Source of the DNA: RYN-230 sp963793825
Lineage (GTDB): Bacteria > Actinomycetota > Actinomycetes > Streptosporangiales > Streptosporangiaceae
Assembly: GCA_963793825.1 (NCBI GenBank)
Contig: CAWCBE010000005.1
Location: 171,487 to 235,486 of the forward strand
Reading direction: 5' to 3'
DNA: 64,000 nt
Part shown: positions 8,459 through 16,815 of the stretch, one piece after another
Position numbering within the stretch: position 1 is the stretch's first letter
Layout: each line of letters opens with the position of its first letter
Notes under the pieces: generated by a model
What the model was told of the DNA's origin: nothing
The model's input: only the letters and a program-made list of their open reading frames with translations
The model's database searches: none
Translations under genes and position numbers: made by a program

Positions 8459-8740
8459 TCAGGATTTGACCAGGCGGGAGATCGCCTCGGCGGCCTCGCG
8501 CACCGATTCGCGGCCCTCGTCGCCGCCGGCCCGCACGGCCTCGCTGACGCAGTGCCCGAGGTGCTCCTCCAGCAGCCCGAGGGCCACCGCCTGCAGGGCC
8601 CGGGTCACCGCCGAGACCTGGGTGAGCACGTCGATGCAGTAGACGTCCTCCTCGACCATCCGTTGCAGCCCGCGTACCTGGCCCTCGATCCGCCGCAAAC
8701 GCTTGAGGTAAGCGTCCTTGTCCTGCGTATAACCGGGCAT
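8459..8740 (-). CDS. Metal-sensitive transcriptional repressor, CsoR/RcnR family
   Basis: 93-residue all-helical repressor. LKRLRRIEGQVRGLQRMVEED is the DNA-contact helix; C35, H60 and C64 match the C-H-C copper(I) set of CsoR (C36, H61, C65 in M. tuberculosis). Copper binding would release DNA. A sulfur-responsive CstR function is less likely because the His ligand is kept. No copper ATPase or chaperone gene is beside it, so its targets must be elsewhere. Start ATG 8740 gives the usual family length. Confidence 0.92.
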   Translation of the reverse strand: MPGYTQDKDAYLKRLRRIEGQVRGLQRMVEEDVYCIDVLTQVSAVTRALQAVALGLLEEHLGHCVSEAVRAGGDEGRESVREAAEAISRLVKS

Positions 8741-8901
8741 GCTGCGAGAATACGCGGTCGCCGGGCCTGGGCCCAGGGTGCACCGGGACGGCGGCCAGAG
8801 CGGGCCAGGAGGCCGGCCCCGTGGCCGTCAGTGACGCCCCGCGGCCTCCCCCGGGCGGTCGCGGCTAGGCTGCCGGCAGGTATCCACCGGGAGGGCGGGT
8901 C

Positions 8902-10038
8902 ATGGGTCCACTGCACGGCGTGCGCGTGGTCGAGCTGGAAAGCCTCGCGCCCGCGCCGTTCGGCTGCATGATCCTCGCCGACCTGGGCGCTGAGGTGATC
9001 CGGGTGGACCGTCCCGCCGCCCCGGGTCACCCGGTGGTGCAGCCGGGTGACCCGCTGGCCCGCGGACGCCGGTCGATCCGGCTTGATCTCAAGGCACCGG
9101 AGGGGGTGGCGGTCCTGCTCCGCCTGGCCGGCCGCGCCGATGTGCTGGTGGAGGGCCACCGCCCGGGGGTCGCCGAGCGGCTCGGCTTCGGGCCGGAGGC
9201 CTGCCTGGAGCGCAACCCCCGGCTGGTCTACGCGCGGATGACGGGCTGGGGGCAGGATGGGCCGCTGGCCGGCGCCGCCGGGCACGACATCGACTACATC
9301 GCGCTGGCCGGCACGCTGGACCCGATCGGCCGGGCCGGCGATCGCCCGGTGCCGCCGCTGAATCTCGTCGGCGACTTCGGCGGCGGCGGCATGCTCCTCG
9401 CCGTGGGCGTCCTCGCGGCCCTGCTGGAGCGGGAGCGGTCCGGCCGCGGCCAGGTCGTGGACGCGGCCATGGTAGACGGGGCCGCGCTGCTGGCCACGTT
9501 CATCCACGGCCTCCGGGCGGCCGGTGCATGGCGGGACGAGCGCGGCAGCAACCTGCTGGACGGCGGGGCGCCGTTCTACGACACCTACCAGGCCGCCGAC
9601 GGCAAGTTCGTGGCCGTAGGCGCCCTGGAGCCCAAGTTCTACGCCGAGCTGCTGGGCCGTCTCGGGCTGGATCCGGCGGGGCTCCCCGGCCAGTACGACC
9701 GGGCTGGCTGGCCTGCCCTGCGCGCCGTCTTCAGCGCCCGGTTCGCCGAGCGGACCCAGGATGAGTGGGCCGCGGTCTTCGCCGGATCAGACGCCTGCGT
9801 GGTCCCCGTGCTGACCATGGCCGAGGCGCCCGGCCACCCGCACAATGCCGCCCGCGGCACCTTCACCGAGGTGGCCGGGGTGACGCAGCCCGCCCCGGCG
9901 CCGCGGTTCAGCCGGACGCCCGCGGGCCAGCCAGCGCCGCCGCCCCCGCCGGGCCGTGACACCCACGCGATCCTGGCTGAGCTGGGCTACTCCCCGGCGG
10001 AGGTCACCGCGCTCCGCGACCAGCGCATCGCCAGCTGA
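8902..10038 (+). CDS. CaiB/BaiF (family III CoA transferase) protein, probable alpha-methylacyl-CoA racemase
   Basis: 378 residues. H128 in AAGHDIDYIALAG, D158 in NLVGDFGGGGML and E243 in ALEPKFY match the catalytic His, Asp and Glu of M. tuberculosis MCR (H126, D156, E241). This favours racemisation of 2-methylacyl-CoA esters, needed for beta-oxidation of methyl-branched chains or sterol side chains, over CoA transfer. Start ATG 8902 follows GGGAGGG. No other fatty-acid genes are adjacent. The 3' end lies 53 bp from the convergent transporter gene. Confidence 0.9.
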   Translation: MGPLHGVRVVELESLAPAPFGCMILADLGAEVIRVDRPAAPGHPVVQPGDPLARGRRSIRLDLKAPEGVAVLLRLAGRADVLVEGHRPGVAERLGFGPEACLERNPRLVYARMTGWGQDGPLAGAAGHDIDYIALAGTLDPIGRAGDRPVPPLNLVGDFGGGGMLLAVGVLAALLERERSGRGQVVDAAMVDGAALLATFIHGLRAAGAWRDERGSNLLDGGAPFYDTYQAADGKFVAVGALEPKFYAELLGRLGLDPAGLPGQYDRAGWPALRAVFSARFAERTQDEWAAVFAGSDACVVPVLTMAEAPGHPHNAARGTFTEVAGVTQPAPAPRFSRTPAGQPAPPPPPGRDTHAILAELGYSPAEVTALRDQRIAS

Positions 10039-10090
10039 CCGGCCGCTCACCCCGGCCACGCCCGGCCCCCGGACCGGCTGCGGCTCCCGC

Positions 10091-12121
10091 TCAGCCGCCG
10101 CCCAGCTGGATCGCCTTGACGACGAGCAGGACCACCGAGATCACCAGGTAGCCGCGGAGCAGCAGCATGGCGAGCTTGGTGCCCGCCGACCACGGCACCG
10201 GCTTGAGCAGCGCCAGCGGCGGCATCCGCCAGTTGAGCCGCTCCTGCGCGGTCATCGCCACCGGGGCGGGCCGCGGGTGGGTGCCGCCCCGCTGGCTTAC
10301 CTCCAGCCACAGGCCGGCCCCTCCGCCGCCGACCACGAGCACCCCGGCCAGCACCAGCGCGACGGTAATCACGTTCAGGTGCGGGAGCACGGTGCTGACC
10401 ACGAGGGTGCCGGACAGGGTGAGCAGCACGCCGATGATGATGGTGGCCAGCACGTTGAGCCAGCGCTTGTTCCGCCACGGGCCGAGAACTTCCGGGTCGT
10501 TGCACAGCAGCAGCAGGAACACGCTGGCGCTGGGCAGCAGCACCCCGGCCAGGGCCTGCACGCTCGTGGTGATCAGCCCGAGCGGCGCGCGCGGGATCAG
10601 CACGATGCCGGCCGCCACCGCCACGAGCAGCGTGTAGCTCAGGTAAAACTGCTTGGCGTCGCGGAAGCTGCGGTGCAGGGAGTGCTTGAGCCCGAACACG
10701 TCGCCGAACGCGTAGCTGGTGGACAGGGTGACCGCCGAGGCACCGATGATGCTGGCATCGAGCAGCACGATGGCGAACAGCGCGCCGAACCAGTAGGCGT
10801 GCTGCTCCAGCGCGCGGGCCACCCCCAGCGCATTAGTAAAGTGCCCGGCCAGATTCGTGCCGCGGACGGCGAACACGGCCACCACGACGACGGAGATGGC
10901 CCCGACCACCACGACGACGGCACCGAGTGTGGTGTCCGCCCGCTCATAGCCGATGAACCGGGGCGTGATGCGCTTGTCGATGACATTGGACTGCTGGAAG
11001 AACAGCTGCCAGGGGGCCACGGTGGTGCCCACGATGGCGATGATGAGCAGGACGGCGGTCGAGGTGGCGCCGCCCTGGATGCCGGGCACCACGAGGTGGT
11101 AGCCGATCTGGCCCCAGTACGGGTGCGAGGCGAGCGCCAGCGGGTACAGCACCAGGCTGGTCGCGATGAACAGGAAGATGGCTCGTTCCCACCGGGCGAA
11201 GCTGCCGCTCGCGGTGATGGCGATGAGCAGCACGGCGGTCAGCGGCACCGAGATGTAGGGACTGATGCCGAAGTAGCGGAGAGCCAGCGAGACGCCGATG
11301 AATTCGGTGACGATGGTGAGGAAGTTGAGCAGGAACAGGTCGCCGACGCTGAACCAGCCCCAGAACCGGCCGAACCGCTCGTTGATCAGCCGGGCGTGCC
11401 CGACGCCGGTCACCGCGCCGAGCCGGACCACCATCTCCTGGTTGACGATCAGCACCGGGATCAGCAGCAGCAGCACCCACAGCAGGCTGTAGCCGTAGTT
11501 CTGCCCGGCCTGGGCGTAGGTGGACACGCCGCCGGCGTCGTTGTCCCCGACCATCACGATCAGGCCCGGGCCCATGATGGCCAGGAAGGTGACCAGCCTG
11601 CGCTTCAGCCCGCGACGGGAGTCGTCTGCGTCGCCCACCCTGACCCGGCCGAGGGCACCCTCGATGTCGCCGAGATGCGCCTCGTCGAGCGCCGCGCTGG
11701 GGGCCGCCGACAACGTGCGCGCCGGCTGCGCTTCCTGCGGGCCGGCGCCGGGCCGCCGCGGCGGGCGCGGCTGGGCGCGGTCCAGCCCGGGCCTGGACCG
11801 TACCGGGCCCTCCCGTACCGGGCCCTCCCGGACGGCACGGTCCCCCACGGGGCTGTCCGGCACGGCACCGTCCCGCACGGCACCGTCTCCCACAGGGCTG
11901 TCCCGCACCGGGCTCTCGCGCACCGGGCCGCCCCCCGCTGGGCCGTCCCGCGGCCGGCTGTCCCCCGCTGGGCCGCCCCCTGCTGGGCCGCCCCCCGCTG
12001 GGCCGCCCCCCGCTGGGCCGTCCCGCGGCGGGCCGTCCCGCGGCGGCGCGGTCGGCACCGGCCGGTCCCGCTCGGGGCCGCCCTGTCCTGCGGGCGGCTC
12101 GGGGACCTGCCCCTCCGTCAC
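10091..12121 (-). CDS. NRAMP-family divalent metal transporter, NRMT-like (magnesium type), with pentapeptide-repeat N-terminus
   Basis: 676 residues. Residues 1-170 are a cytosolic Gly/Pro-rich tail; about 175-676 form the LeuT-fold core with 11-12 helices. The TM1 motif DPGN of NRAMP is DAGG here (D195 kept, Asn to Gly), and the TM6 methionine of MPH is alanine (G365-TTVAPW). The same kind of loss of Asn and Met is described for NRAMP-related magnesium transporters (NRMT), where a wider site binds hydrated Mg2+. Start GTG 12121 overlaps the upstream MgtE-like gene as GTGA. The partner gene suggests an MgtE-like gate controls this transporter. Mn2+ transport remains possible. Confidence 0.88.
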   Translation of the reverse strand: MTEGQVPEPPAGQGGPERDRPVPTAPPRDGPPRDGPAGGGPAGGGPAGGGPAGDSRPRDGPAGGGPVRESPVRDSPVGDGAVRDGAVPDSPVGDRAVREGPVREGPVRSRPGLDRAQPRPPRRPGAGPQEAQPARTLSAAPSAALDEAHLGDIEGALGRVRVGDADDSRRGLKRRLVTFLAIMGPGLIVMVGDNDAGGVSTYAQAGQNYGYSLLWVLLLLIPVLIVNQEMVVRLGAVTGVGHARLINERFGRFWGWFSVGDLFLLNFLTIVTEFIGVSLALRYFGISPYISVPLTAVLLIAITASGSFARWERAIFLFIATSLVLYPLALASHPYWGQIGYHLVVPGIQGGATSTAVLLIIAIVGTTVAPWQLFFQQSNVIDKRITPRFIGYERADTTLGAVVVVVGAISVVVVAVFAVRGTNLAGHFTNALGVARALEQHAYWFGALFAIVLLDASIIGASAVTLSTSYAFGDVFGLKHSLHRSFRDAKQFYLSYTLLVAVAAGIVLIPRAPLGLITTSVQALAGVLLPSASVFLLLLCNDPEVLGPWRNKRWLNVLATIIIGVLLTLSGTLVVSTVLPHLNVITVALVLAGVLVVGGGGAGLWLEVSQRGGTHPRPAPVAMTAQERLNWRMPPLALLKPVPWSAGTKLAMLLLRGYLVISVVLLVVKAIQLGGG
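11792..12040 (-). repeat. 15-bp periodic repeat encoding about 17 pentapeptides
   Basis: In-frame array in the 5' part of the transporter gene. Residues 28-110 read as successive five-residue units (RDGPP, RDGPA, GGGPA, GDSRP, RESPV, RDSPV, GDGAV and so on). The purest DNA copies are three GGGPA units near 11971-12015. Imperfect copies on either side indicate an old array that has drifted while keeping frame. Confidence 0.85.
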
Positions 12122-13473
12122 TGCTCGCTGCCCCGGTGGGCGTCCGGCGGCTGGGCGGTTTCTCTGCGCCGCCAGTCTTCCGGCAGCGTGACCTCGAGCA
12201 CGTCGTCCACCGTGATCAGGCCGATCATCCGGCGATTCTCATCCACCACCGGGACGGTAGTCAGGTTGTAGTCGCTCATCAGGACCGCGACATCGACCAC
12301 ATCGGTATCCGCCCCGACCCGCACCGGGTCGGTGTCGCAGACATCCCGCAACTGGATCCCGTGGTCAGCCTGCAGCAGCCGCACCACGGTGGCGACACCA
12401 CCCAGCCGGCCGCTGTCATCCACCGCGTGCACGCTGGTCAGCGCCTCCGGCTGCAGGCTCTCCGCGCGGCCCACCGCGGCCAGCGCGTCGGCCACCGTGA
12501 GATCCCCGGCCAGGGCCAGGAAATCGACGCCCATCAGCCCGCCCGCGCTGGTCGGGTTGAACCCCATCAGGGTGAGTACCTTGGTCCGCTGGCCGACGGG
12601 GAGCTGGTCGAGCACCGGCTGCCTCCGGTCCTGCGGGAGCTCCGCGATGGCGTCCGCCGCGTCGTCGGCCCGCATCCGGGCCAGTACCTGGGCGATCTCC
12701 GCGTCGCTCCGCTCGCCGAGCAGCCGGGTGGCCCGGTCCTCGTCCAGTTCCTCGAAGACGTCCGCCTCGAGTTCGGGATCTGCGTGCACGTGACCCAGGA
12801 TCTCGTTCTCTTCTTCCTTGGACGCCTCTTCGAGCAGGTCGGCGATCTGCGCGGGCTTGAGCCGGCGGAGCCGGCCGAACTGGCCGCGCAGCCCGGCGCT
12901 GCTGGCGTGGCCGATCAACGGCTCGAACCGGGACCAGTCGCGGAAGGTGTGCCCGGCATGGTCCCCGCCGCCCCGGCCGAGAAAGCGCAGCAGGCCGCCC
13001 CGCCGGCGGTGGGTGTCCACGCCCGCGAGCACCCATTGCTCGGTCCCGCCCGGGCCCCGCTGCTGCCGCAGTTCCAGATCGGCCGCGCGGATCAGCCGGG
13101 CGCTCAGCACGTCAATGAGCCGGTGCCCCAGCACGTCGGCGCGCAGCAGCACCTCCCCGTCCCGGCGCTCGAAGCGCCGCAGGTCCAGCCGGACCGTGCC
13201 GAGCTTGAGCTCCGTGCCGTCGAAGACGCCCGTCTGCTCGACCGGAACGAACACCTCGCGGCCGCCCACCTTGGCCACGATGCCCTTCACCACCGGAAGG
13301 GAGATCCCCTTCACCACAGGAAGGGAATTGCCGGGCAGCGAAACGACGACATCTGCCACCCGGCCCAGGGATTCCCCCCGGCTATCGGTGATCGGGCGCT
13401 TGAGCAGCTCCGACAGGTGGATGGTGCGCCCAGCCTGAGCCGTAGCCTGGCTGCCTGCTGGTGTCGTCGCCAT
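12118..13473 (-). CDS. MgtE-like cytosolic regulator without membrane domain (PRC-like, MgtE_N, CBS pair)
   Basis: 451 residues. Residues 17-135 look like two PRC-barrel-type beta units; 200-312 is an MgtE_N superhelix (LKPAQIADLLEEASKEEENE onward, ending in AGGLMGVD); 315-432 is a CBS pair (VHAVDDSGRLGGVAT, VPVVDENRRMIGLITVDDVL). In MgtE channels these domains sense cytosolic Mg2+ and close the pore. No membrane helices follow here; instead the gene overlaps the NRAMP-like transporter by GTGA. Start ATG 13473 lies 9 bases after GGGGAG; ATG 13482 is too close to it. SLPVVKGI is duplicated at 50-57 and 58-65. Confidence 0.9.
   Translation of the reverse strand: MATTPAGSQATAQAGRTIHLSELLKRPITDSRGESLGRVADVVVSLPGNSLPVVKGISLPVVKGIVAKVGGREVFVPVEQTGVFDGTELKLGTVRLDLRRFERRDGEVLLRADVLGHRLIDVLSARLIRAADLELRQQRGPGGTEQWVLAGVDTHRRRGGLLRFLGRGGGDHAGHTFRDWSRFEPLIGHASSAGLRGQFGRLRRLKPAQIADLLEEASKEEENEILGHVHADPELEADVFEELDEDRATRLLGERSDAEIAQVLARMRADDAADAIAELPQDRRQPVLDQLPVGQRTKVLTLMGFNPTSAGGLMGVDFLALAGDLTVADALAAVGRAESLQPEALTSVHAVDDSGRLGGVATVVRLLQADHGIQLRDVCDTDPVRVGADTDVVDVAVLMSDYNLTTVPVVDENRRMIGLITVDDVLEVTLPEDWRRRETAQPPDAHRGSEQ
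13287..13334 (-). repeat. 24-bp tandem duplication inside the MgtE-like gene
   Basis: Two adjacent copies of a 24-base unit around 13287-13334 (forward strand pattern CCCTTCACCACCGGAAGGG, then the same with one A) encode SLPVVKGI twice in a row. The second unit adds exactly eight residues, so the frame is kept. The other MgtE-like protein in this window has only one such strand. Confidence 0.85.
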
Positions 13474-13907
13474 GCCGGGCATCTCCCCTCTGCGCACGAC
13501 CGGGTCGACCGTGGCCCGGGCGGGCCCGTGACAGCCCCCGGCCGCTGGTCGCAGGCGATAGGGCCAGTGTTCCATCACCCTGCCCCGGCGGCATGAGCAG
13601 CCCGATGAACAGAAAGCGACCGGCCCATGAACGTCAGCGTGGGGGCTTCCGGCCCGTAATTCCGGTTATCTGCACGCTCCGAGGTAGGGTCACCAGGTCG
13701 GGCTGTACCCACACACGGAGCCAGAGCGAGGAGGTGACGGCCGTGCTGGGTGACCCTTCCAGTACAACCCCGGCGATCACGGCCGCCGCTACGGGCCGGG
13801 TCGCCGGGAGGTGCCTGCCGCTATCCCGCCCATCGCCGGCCCGCCTCCGCGGCCCGGGGCGCATGCCCTAGCCACCGGGACGGCCGACGGACCGCAGGAG
13901 GTTCCCT
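13474..13907. promoter_or_regulatory. Shared control region of the two divergent MgtE-like/NRAMP-like cassettes (434 bp)
   Basis: No convincing gene. Both cassettes must start transcription here. It is long enough for two structured 5' leaders. Visible elements are the ribosome sites GGGGAG (for 13473) and CAGGAGG at 13895-13901 (6 bases before GTG 13908), a self-complementary ACGGCCGTG at 13736-13744 with a related CACGGCCG near 13780, and a GAGGAGGTGAC box at 13728-13738. I could not match it to a named Mg2+ or Mn2+ riboswitch by eye. Confidence 0.5.
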
Positions 13908-15290
13908 GTGTCCGATCGGTTCTTCGGGAGTCACCGGGACCCGGCGCGGCCACGCCGCGACGGCTCCTCGCTGCCCCGCCGCCTCATCCAGCCGTCCCCC
14001 CGCACTCTCGTCTCCCGCCAGCTCAGGCAGGACATCGTGTCGCTGGCCGGGCTGGTCGGCCGGCCCGTGCTCGACCAGGCCGGCGACGAGGTCGGGCATG
14101 TCACCGACCTGCTGGCCAAGGTCCACGGCGGGGAGACCTACCCCGTCGTCACCGGGATCGTGATCCGGGTCGGGCGGCGCCAGTCGTTCCTGGACGCGGC
14201 GGCCATCGACATGCTGCGCCGCCGCTCGGTCACGCTGCGCACGGCCCGGCTGGACCTGCGCGAGTTCCAGCGCCGGGAAGGCGAGGTGCTGCTGGCCCGG
14301 GACATCCTCGACCACCAGCTGGTGGACACCGACGAGATCCAGGTGATCCGGGCCGCCGACCTGTACCTGGCCCAGGTCGGCGACAAGATCCACCTGGTCG
14401 GCGTGGACGTCAGCCTGCAGACCCTGCTTCGCCGGCTGGGCCCCAAGCGGTTCCGCTGGCACCCCACCCCCGACCGGGTGATCGACTGGTCCGCGATCGA
14501 GTCCTTCGGGGCCGGCTCGGCCGAGGGCCCGGCGGCCGTGAAGCTGCGCACTCCGCACTCCGCGCTCCGCCGGCTGCGCCCGGCCGAGCTGGCCGACGTG
14601 CTGGAAGGGCTGGGCCGCCCCGGCCGCCAGGAGCTGCTGGCCAGCCTGGGCGATGACCTGGCCGCGGACGCGCTGGAGGAAATGGAACCGCACGAGCTGA
14701 CGGCGCTGCTGCGTGAGGTGGACCCGGCCCAGGCGGCCGACCTGATCGCCCACATGGAGCCGGACGAGGCGGTGGACGCGCTGCGTGACCTGACCGAGGA
14801 GGAGCAGGTCATGCTGCTCACCAGGATGCCCCAGGCGGTGCAGCGGGAGCTGGTCAAGCTGCTCGGCTACCCGGGTGACGAAGCCGGCGGCATCATGACC
14901 AGCGTCATCGCCTCCGCCGCACCGGAGGAGACCGTGGCCCAGATCAGCCAGCGGCTGGCCGCGCAGTCCGGGCACCGGACCGAGATCGACTCGGTCGCGG
15001 TGCTCGACGCGGCCGGCGTGCTGATCGGCGACATTCCCGCCTTCGACCTGCTGGTCGCCGAGCCCGGCCGGCGGCTGGAGGAGCTGCTCGACCCGGACAA
15101 CCCGCCGGTCACCCTGCACCCCGACGCGGACCTCGACACGGTCGCCACCGAACTGGTGGAGTCCCGCCGGTCCTCTCTGCTGGTGGTGGACGACGCCGGG
15201 CGCCCGCTGGGCCGCATCCTCGCCGATGACGTGCTGGATGCCCTGGTGCCCGGGCACGGGCGGCTGCACTTCCCGAGGCTGCTGCAGTGA
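13908..15290 (+). CDS. MgtE-like cytosolic regulator without membrane domain, second copy
   Basis: 460 residues, the same domain order as the divergent copy: two PRC-like units (about 40-165; LAGLVGRPVLDQAGDEVGH, VVTGIVIRVGRR), MgtE_N (about 215-325; LRPAELADVLEGLGRPGRQE onward, ending AGGIMTSV, the MgtE hallmark) and a CBS pair (330-455; VLIGDIPAFDLLVAE, SSLLVVDDAGRPLGRIL). Acidic residues across MgtE_N and CBS fit Mg2+ sensing. GTG 13908 has CAGGAGG 6 bases upstream. The TGA overlaps the next GTG as GTGA. No transmembrane helices, so it probably acts on the neighbouring transporter. Confidence 0.9.
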   Translation: MSDRFFGSHRDPARPRRDGSSLPRRLIQPSPRTLVSRQLRQDIVSLAGLVGRPVLDQAGDEVGHVTDLLAKVHGGETYPVVTGIVIRVGRRQSFLDAAAIDMLRRRSVTLRTARLDLREFQRREGEVLLARDILDHQLVDTDEIQVIRAADLYLAQVGDKIHLVGVDVSLQTLLRRLGPKRFRWHPTPDRVIDWSAIESFGAGSAEGPAAVKLRTPHSALRRLRPAELADVLEGLGRPGRQELLASLGDDLAADALEEMEPHELTALLREVDPAQAADLIAHMEPDEAVDALRDLTEEEQVMLLTRMPQAVQRELVKLLGYPGDEAGGIMTSVIASAAPEETVAQISQRLAAQSGHRTEIDSVAVLDAAGVLIGDIPAFDLLVAEPGRRLEELLDPDNPPVTLHPDADLDTVATELVESRRSSLLVVDDAGRPLGRILADDVLDALVPGHGRLHFPRLLQ

Positions 15291-16630
15291 GCACCCAGGA
15301 GGAGCAGGAGGCCGGGCTGGACCAGGCCCGCCCGCGGGCCCGGGGCGGGATGACCTCGCTGACCCGGGTCCGGGCGGGCGGTGTCCGGCTCATCCGGTCC
15401 CGCCGCGGCCGGATCTGGATGCTGCTGGCCATCGCCGGGCCGGGAGTGGTGGCCGCGAACGCTGGCAATGACGCGGCCGGGATCGCCACCTACGCCTCGG
15501 CCGGGTCCCAGTTCGTCTACCGCACGCTGTTCTTCATGGTGCTGGTCACCTTCGCGCTGGTGCTGGTCCAGGAGATGGCCGTCCGGCTGGGCACGCATAC
15601 CGGCAAGGGCCTGGCCGCGCTGATCCGGGAAGAGTTCAGCCTCCGGCTGACCGGGGTCGCGCTGTTCTGCGTGCTGCTGGCCAACACCGGGCTGGTGGTG
15701 TCAGAGTTCGCCGGGATCGGCGCGGCCTTTGAGCTTCTCGGCGTCAGCCGCTACGTGATCATCCCCATCGCCGCGGTGGCCATCTGGGCCCTGGTCGTGT
15801 TCGGCTCCTACCGGTACGCGGAACGTGTGTTCCTCGTCCTGTCCCTGGCCTTCCTGGCCTACCCGATCGCCGCGGTGCTCGGTCATCCCAACTGGGCTCA
15901 GGTCGGCACCAACCTGGTCATTCCGCACTTTTTGTACACCAAGAGCTTCCTGCTGCTGGGCGTGGCCCTGATTGGCACGACGGTCAGCCCGTACATGCAG
16001 CTGTACGCGGCGGCCGGGGTGGTGGACAAGGGCGCCGACGCGGCCGACTACCCCCGGGCCCGGATCGACGCCATCTCCGGCGCGCTGTTCGCCTGCGTCA
16101 TCTCGATCACCATCATCATCGCCACCGCGGCCGCCATCGGCGGGACCGGGCCGCTCACCTCGGCCAAGGAGGCGGCCCAGGCGCTCCGCCCGGTGGCCGG
16201 GCCCGCGGCCGAGCTGCTGTTCGCGTTCGGCCTGATCGGCGCGTCGGCGCTGGCCGGCGCGGTCGTCCCGCTGTCCAGTGCGTACGCGATCAGCGAGGCG
16301 GTCGGGGTGGAGCGCTCGATCTCCCGCCGGTTCACCGAGGCCCGGCTGTTCCTCGGCCTGTTCACCGTGCAGGTCATCATCGGCGCGGCACTGGCCCTCA
16401 CCCCGATCAACCTGATCACCCTGCTGATCGGCACCCAGGTGCTGCAGGGCATCGTGACGCCGGTCATCCTGGTCTACATCCTGATCCTGACCAACCGGCG
16501 CAGTGTGCTCGGCGCGGCCGCGAACGGGCCCGCATTCCGGGCGGCCGCGACCGTCTGCACGCTGGGCATCTCGGCCATGAGCCTGCTGCTGCTGGGCTTC
16601 ACCGTGCTTGGCTGGTTCGGCATCGGCTGA
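15287..16630 (+). CDS. NRAMP-family divalent metal transporter, NRMT-like, second copy
   Basis: 447 residues, about 11 membrane helices, without the repeat tail of the other copy. DPGN of TM1 is DAAG (D62 kept, Asn to Gly) and the TM6 methionine is serine in GTTVSPYM (S234). Loss of both the Asn and the soft Met ligand argues against classic Mn2+/Fe2+ selectivity and for an NRMT-like hydrated-Mg2+ site. GTG 15287 overlaps the regulator stop, so the two proteins are made together. The two transporters differ clearly in sequence, so this is not a recent duplication. Confidence 0.88.
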   Translation: MSTQEEQEAGLDQARPRARGGMTSLTRVRAGGVRLIRSRRGRIWMLLAIAGPGVVAANAGNDAAGIATYASAGSQFVYRTLFFMVLVTFALVLVQEMAVRLGTHTGKGLAALIREEFSLRLTGVALFCVLLANTGLVVSEFAGIGAAFELLGVSRYVIIPIAAVAIWALVVFGSYRYAERVFLVLSLAFLAYPIAAVLGHPNWAQVGTNLVIPHFLYTKSFLLLGVALIGTTVSPYMQLYAAAGVVDKGADAADYPRARIDAISGALFACVISITIIIATAAAIGGTGPLTSAKEAAQALRPVAGPAAELLFAFGLIGASALAGAVVPLSSAYAISEAVGVERSISRRFTEARLFLGLFTVQVIIGAALALTPINLITLLIGTQVLQGIVTPVILVYILILTNRRSVLGAAANGPAFRAAATVCTLGISAMSLLLLGFTVLGWFGIG

Positions 16631-16656
16631 GTGGCGCCGCTAAGGCTTTGTTAAGA

Positions 16657-16670
16657 GCCGCCTAGGCGGC
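16657..16670. promoter_or_regulatory. 14-bp perfect palindrome GCCGCCTAGGCGGC
   Basis: Lies 26 bases after the transporter stop and 145 before the next gene. A perfect palindrome without loop, so an operator or weak terminator is possible. The remainder of 16631-16815 shows nothing recognisable; I looked for a c-di-AMP riboswitch and did not see it. Confidence 0.35.
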
Positions 16671-16815
16671 ATCCCCGGCGGGTATCAGCCGTATGCGCGG
16701 CGTATGCCCCGTTGGTCGGAGCGCTGAGCCGGCGATGGTATGAAGGCCAGGTCAGGCAAGCGAAGGGCACCTCAGTTGGCAATGCGTAAGGCAGTGGGCT
16801 TCCTCGGCCAGGGCG

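Noticed and set aside
9956..12271. Open frame of about 770 codons antisense to the first NRAMP-like gene
   Set aside because: Same high-GC artefact; opposite strand has a full transporter with all helices.
13579..13907. M-box or Mn2+ (yybP-ykoY) riboswitch before the second MgtE-like gene
   Set aside because: Only a loose resemblance of GAGGAGGTGACGG to the start of the M-box; the later conserved blocks are not found by eye. Kept as an open question, not as a feature.
16631..16815. c-di-AMP riboswitch before the APC-type permease
   Set aside because: None of the conserved GGGGGA/CCA and GAATCCG-type blocks could be found.
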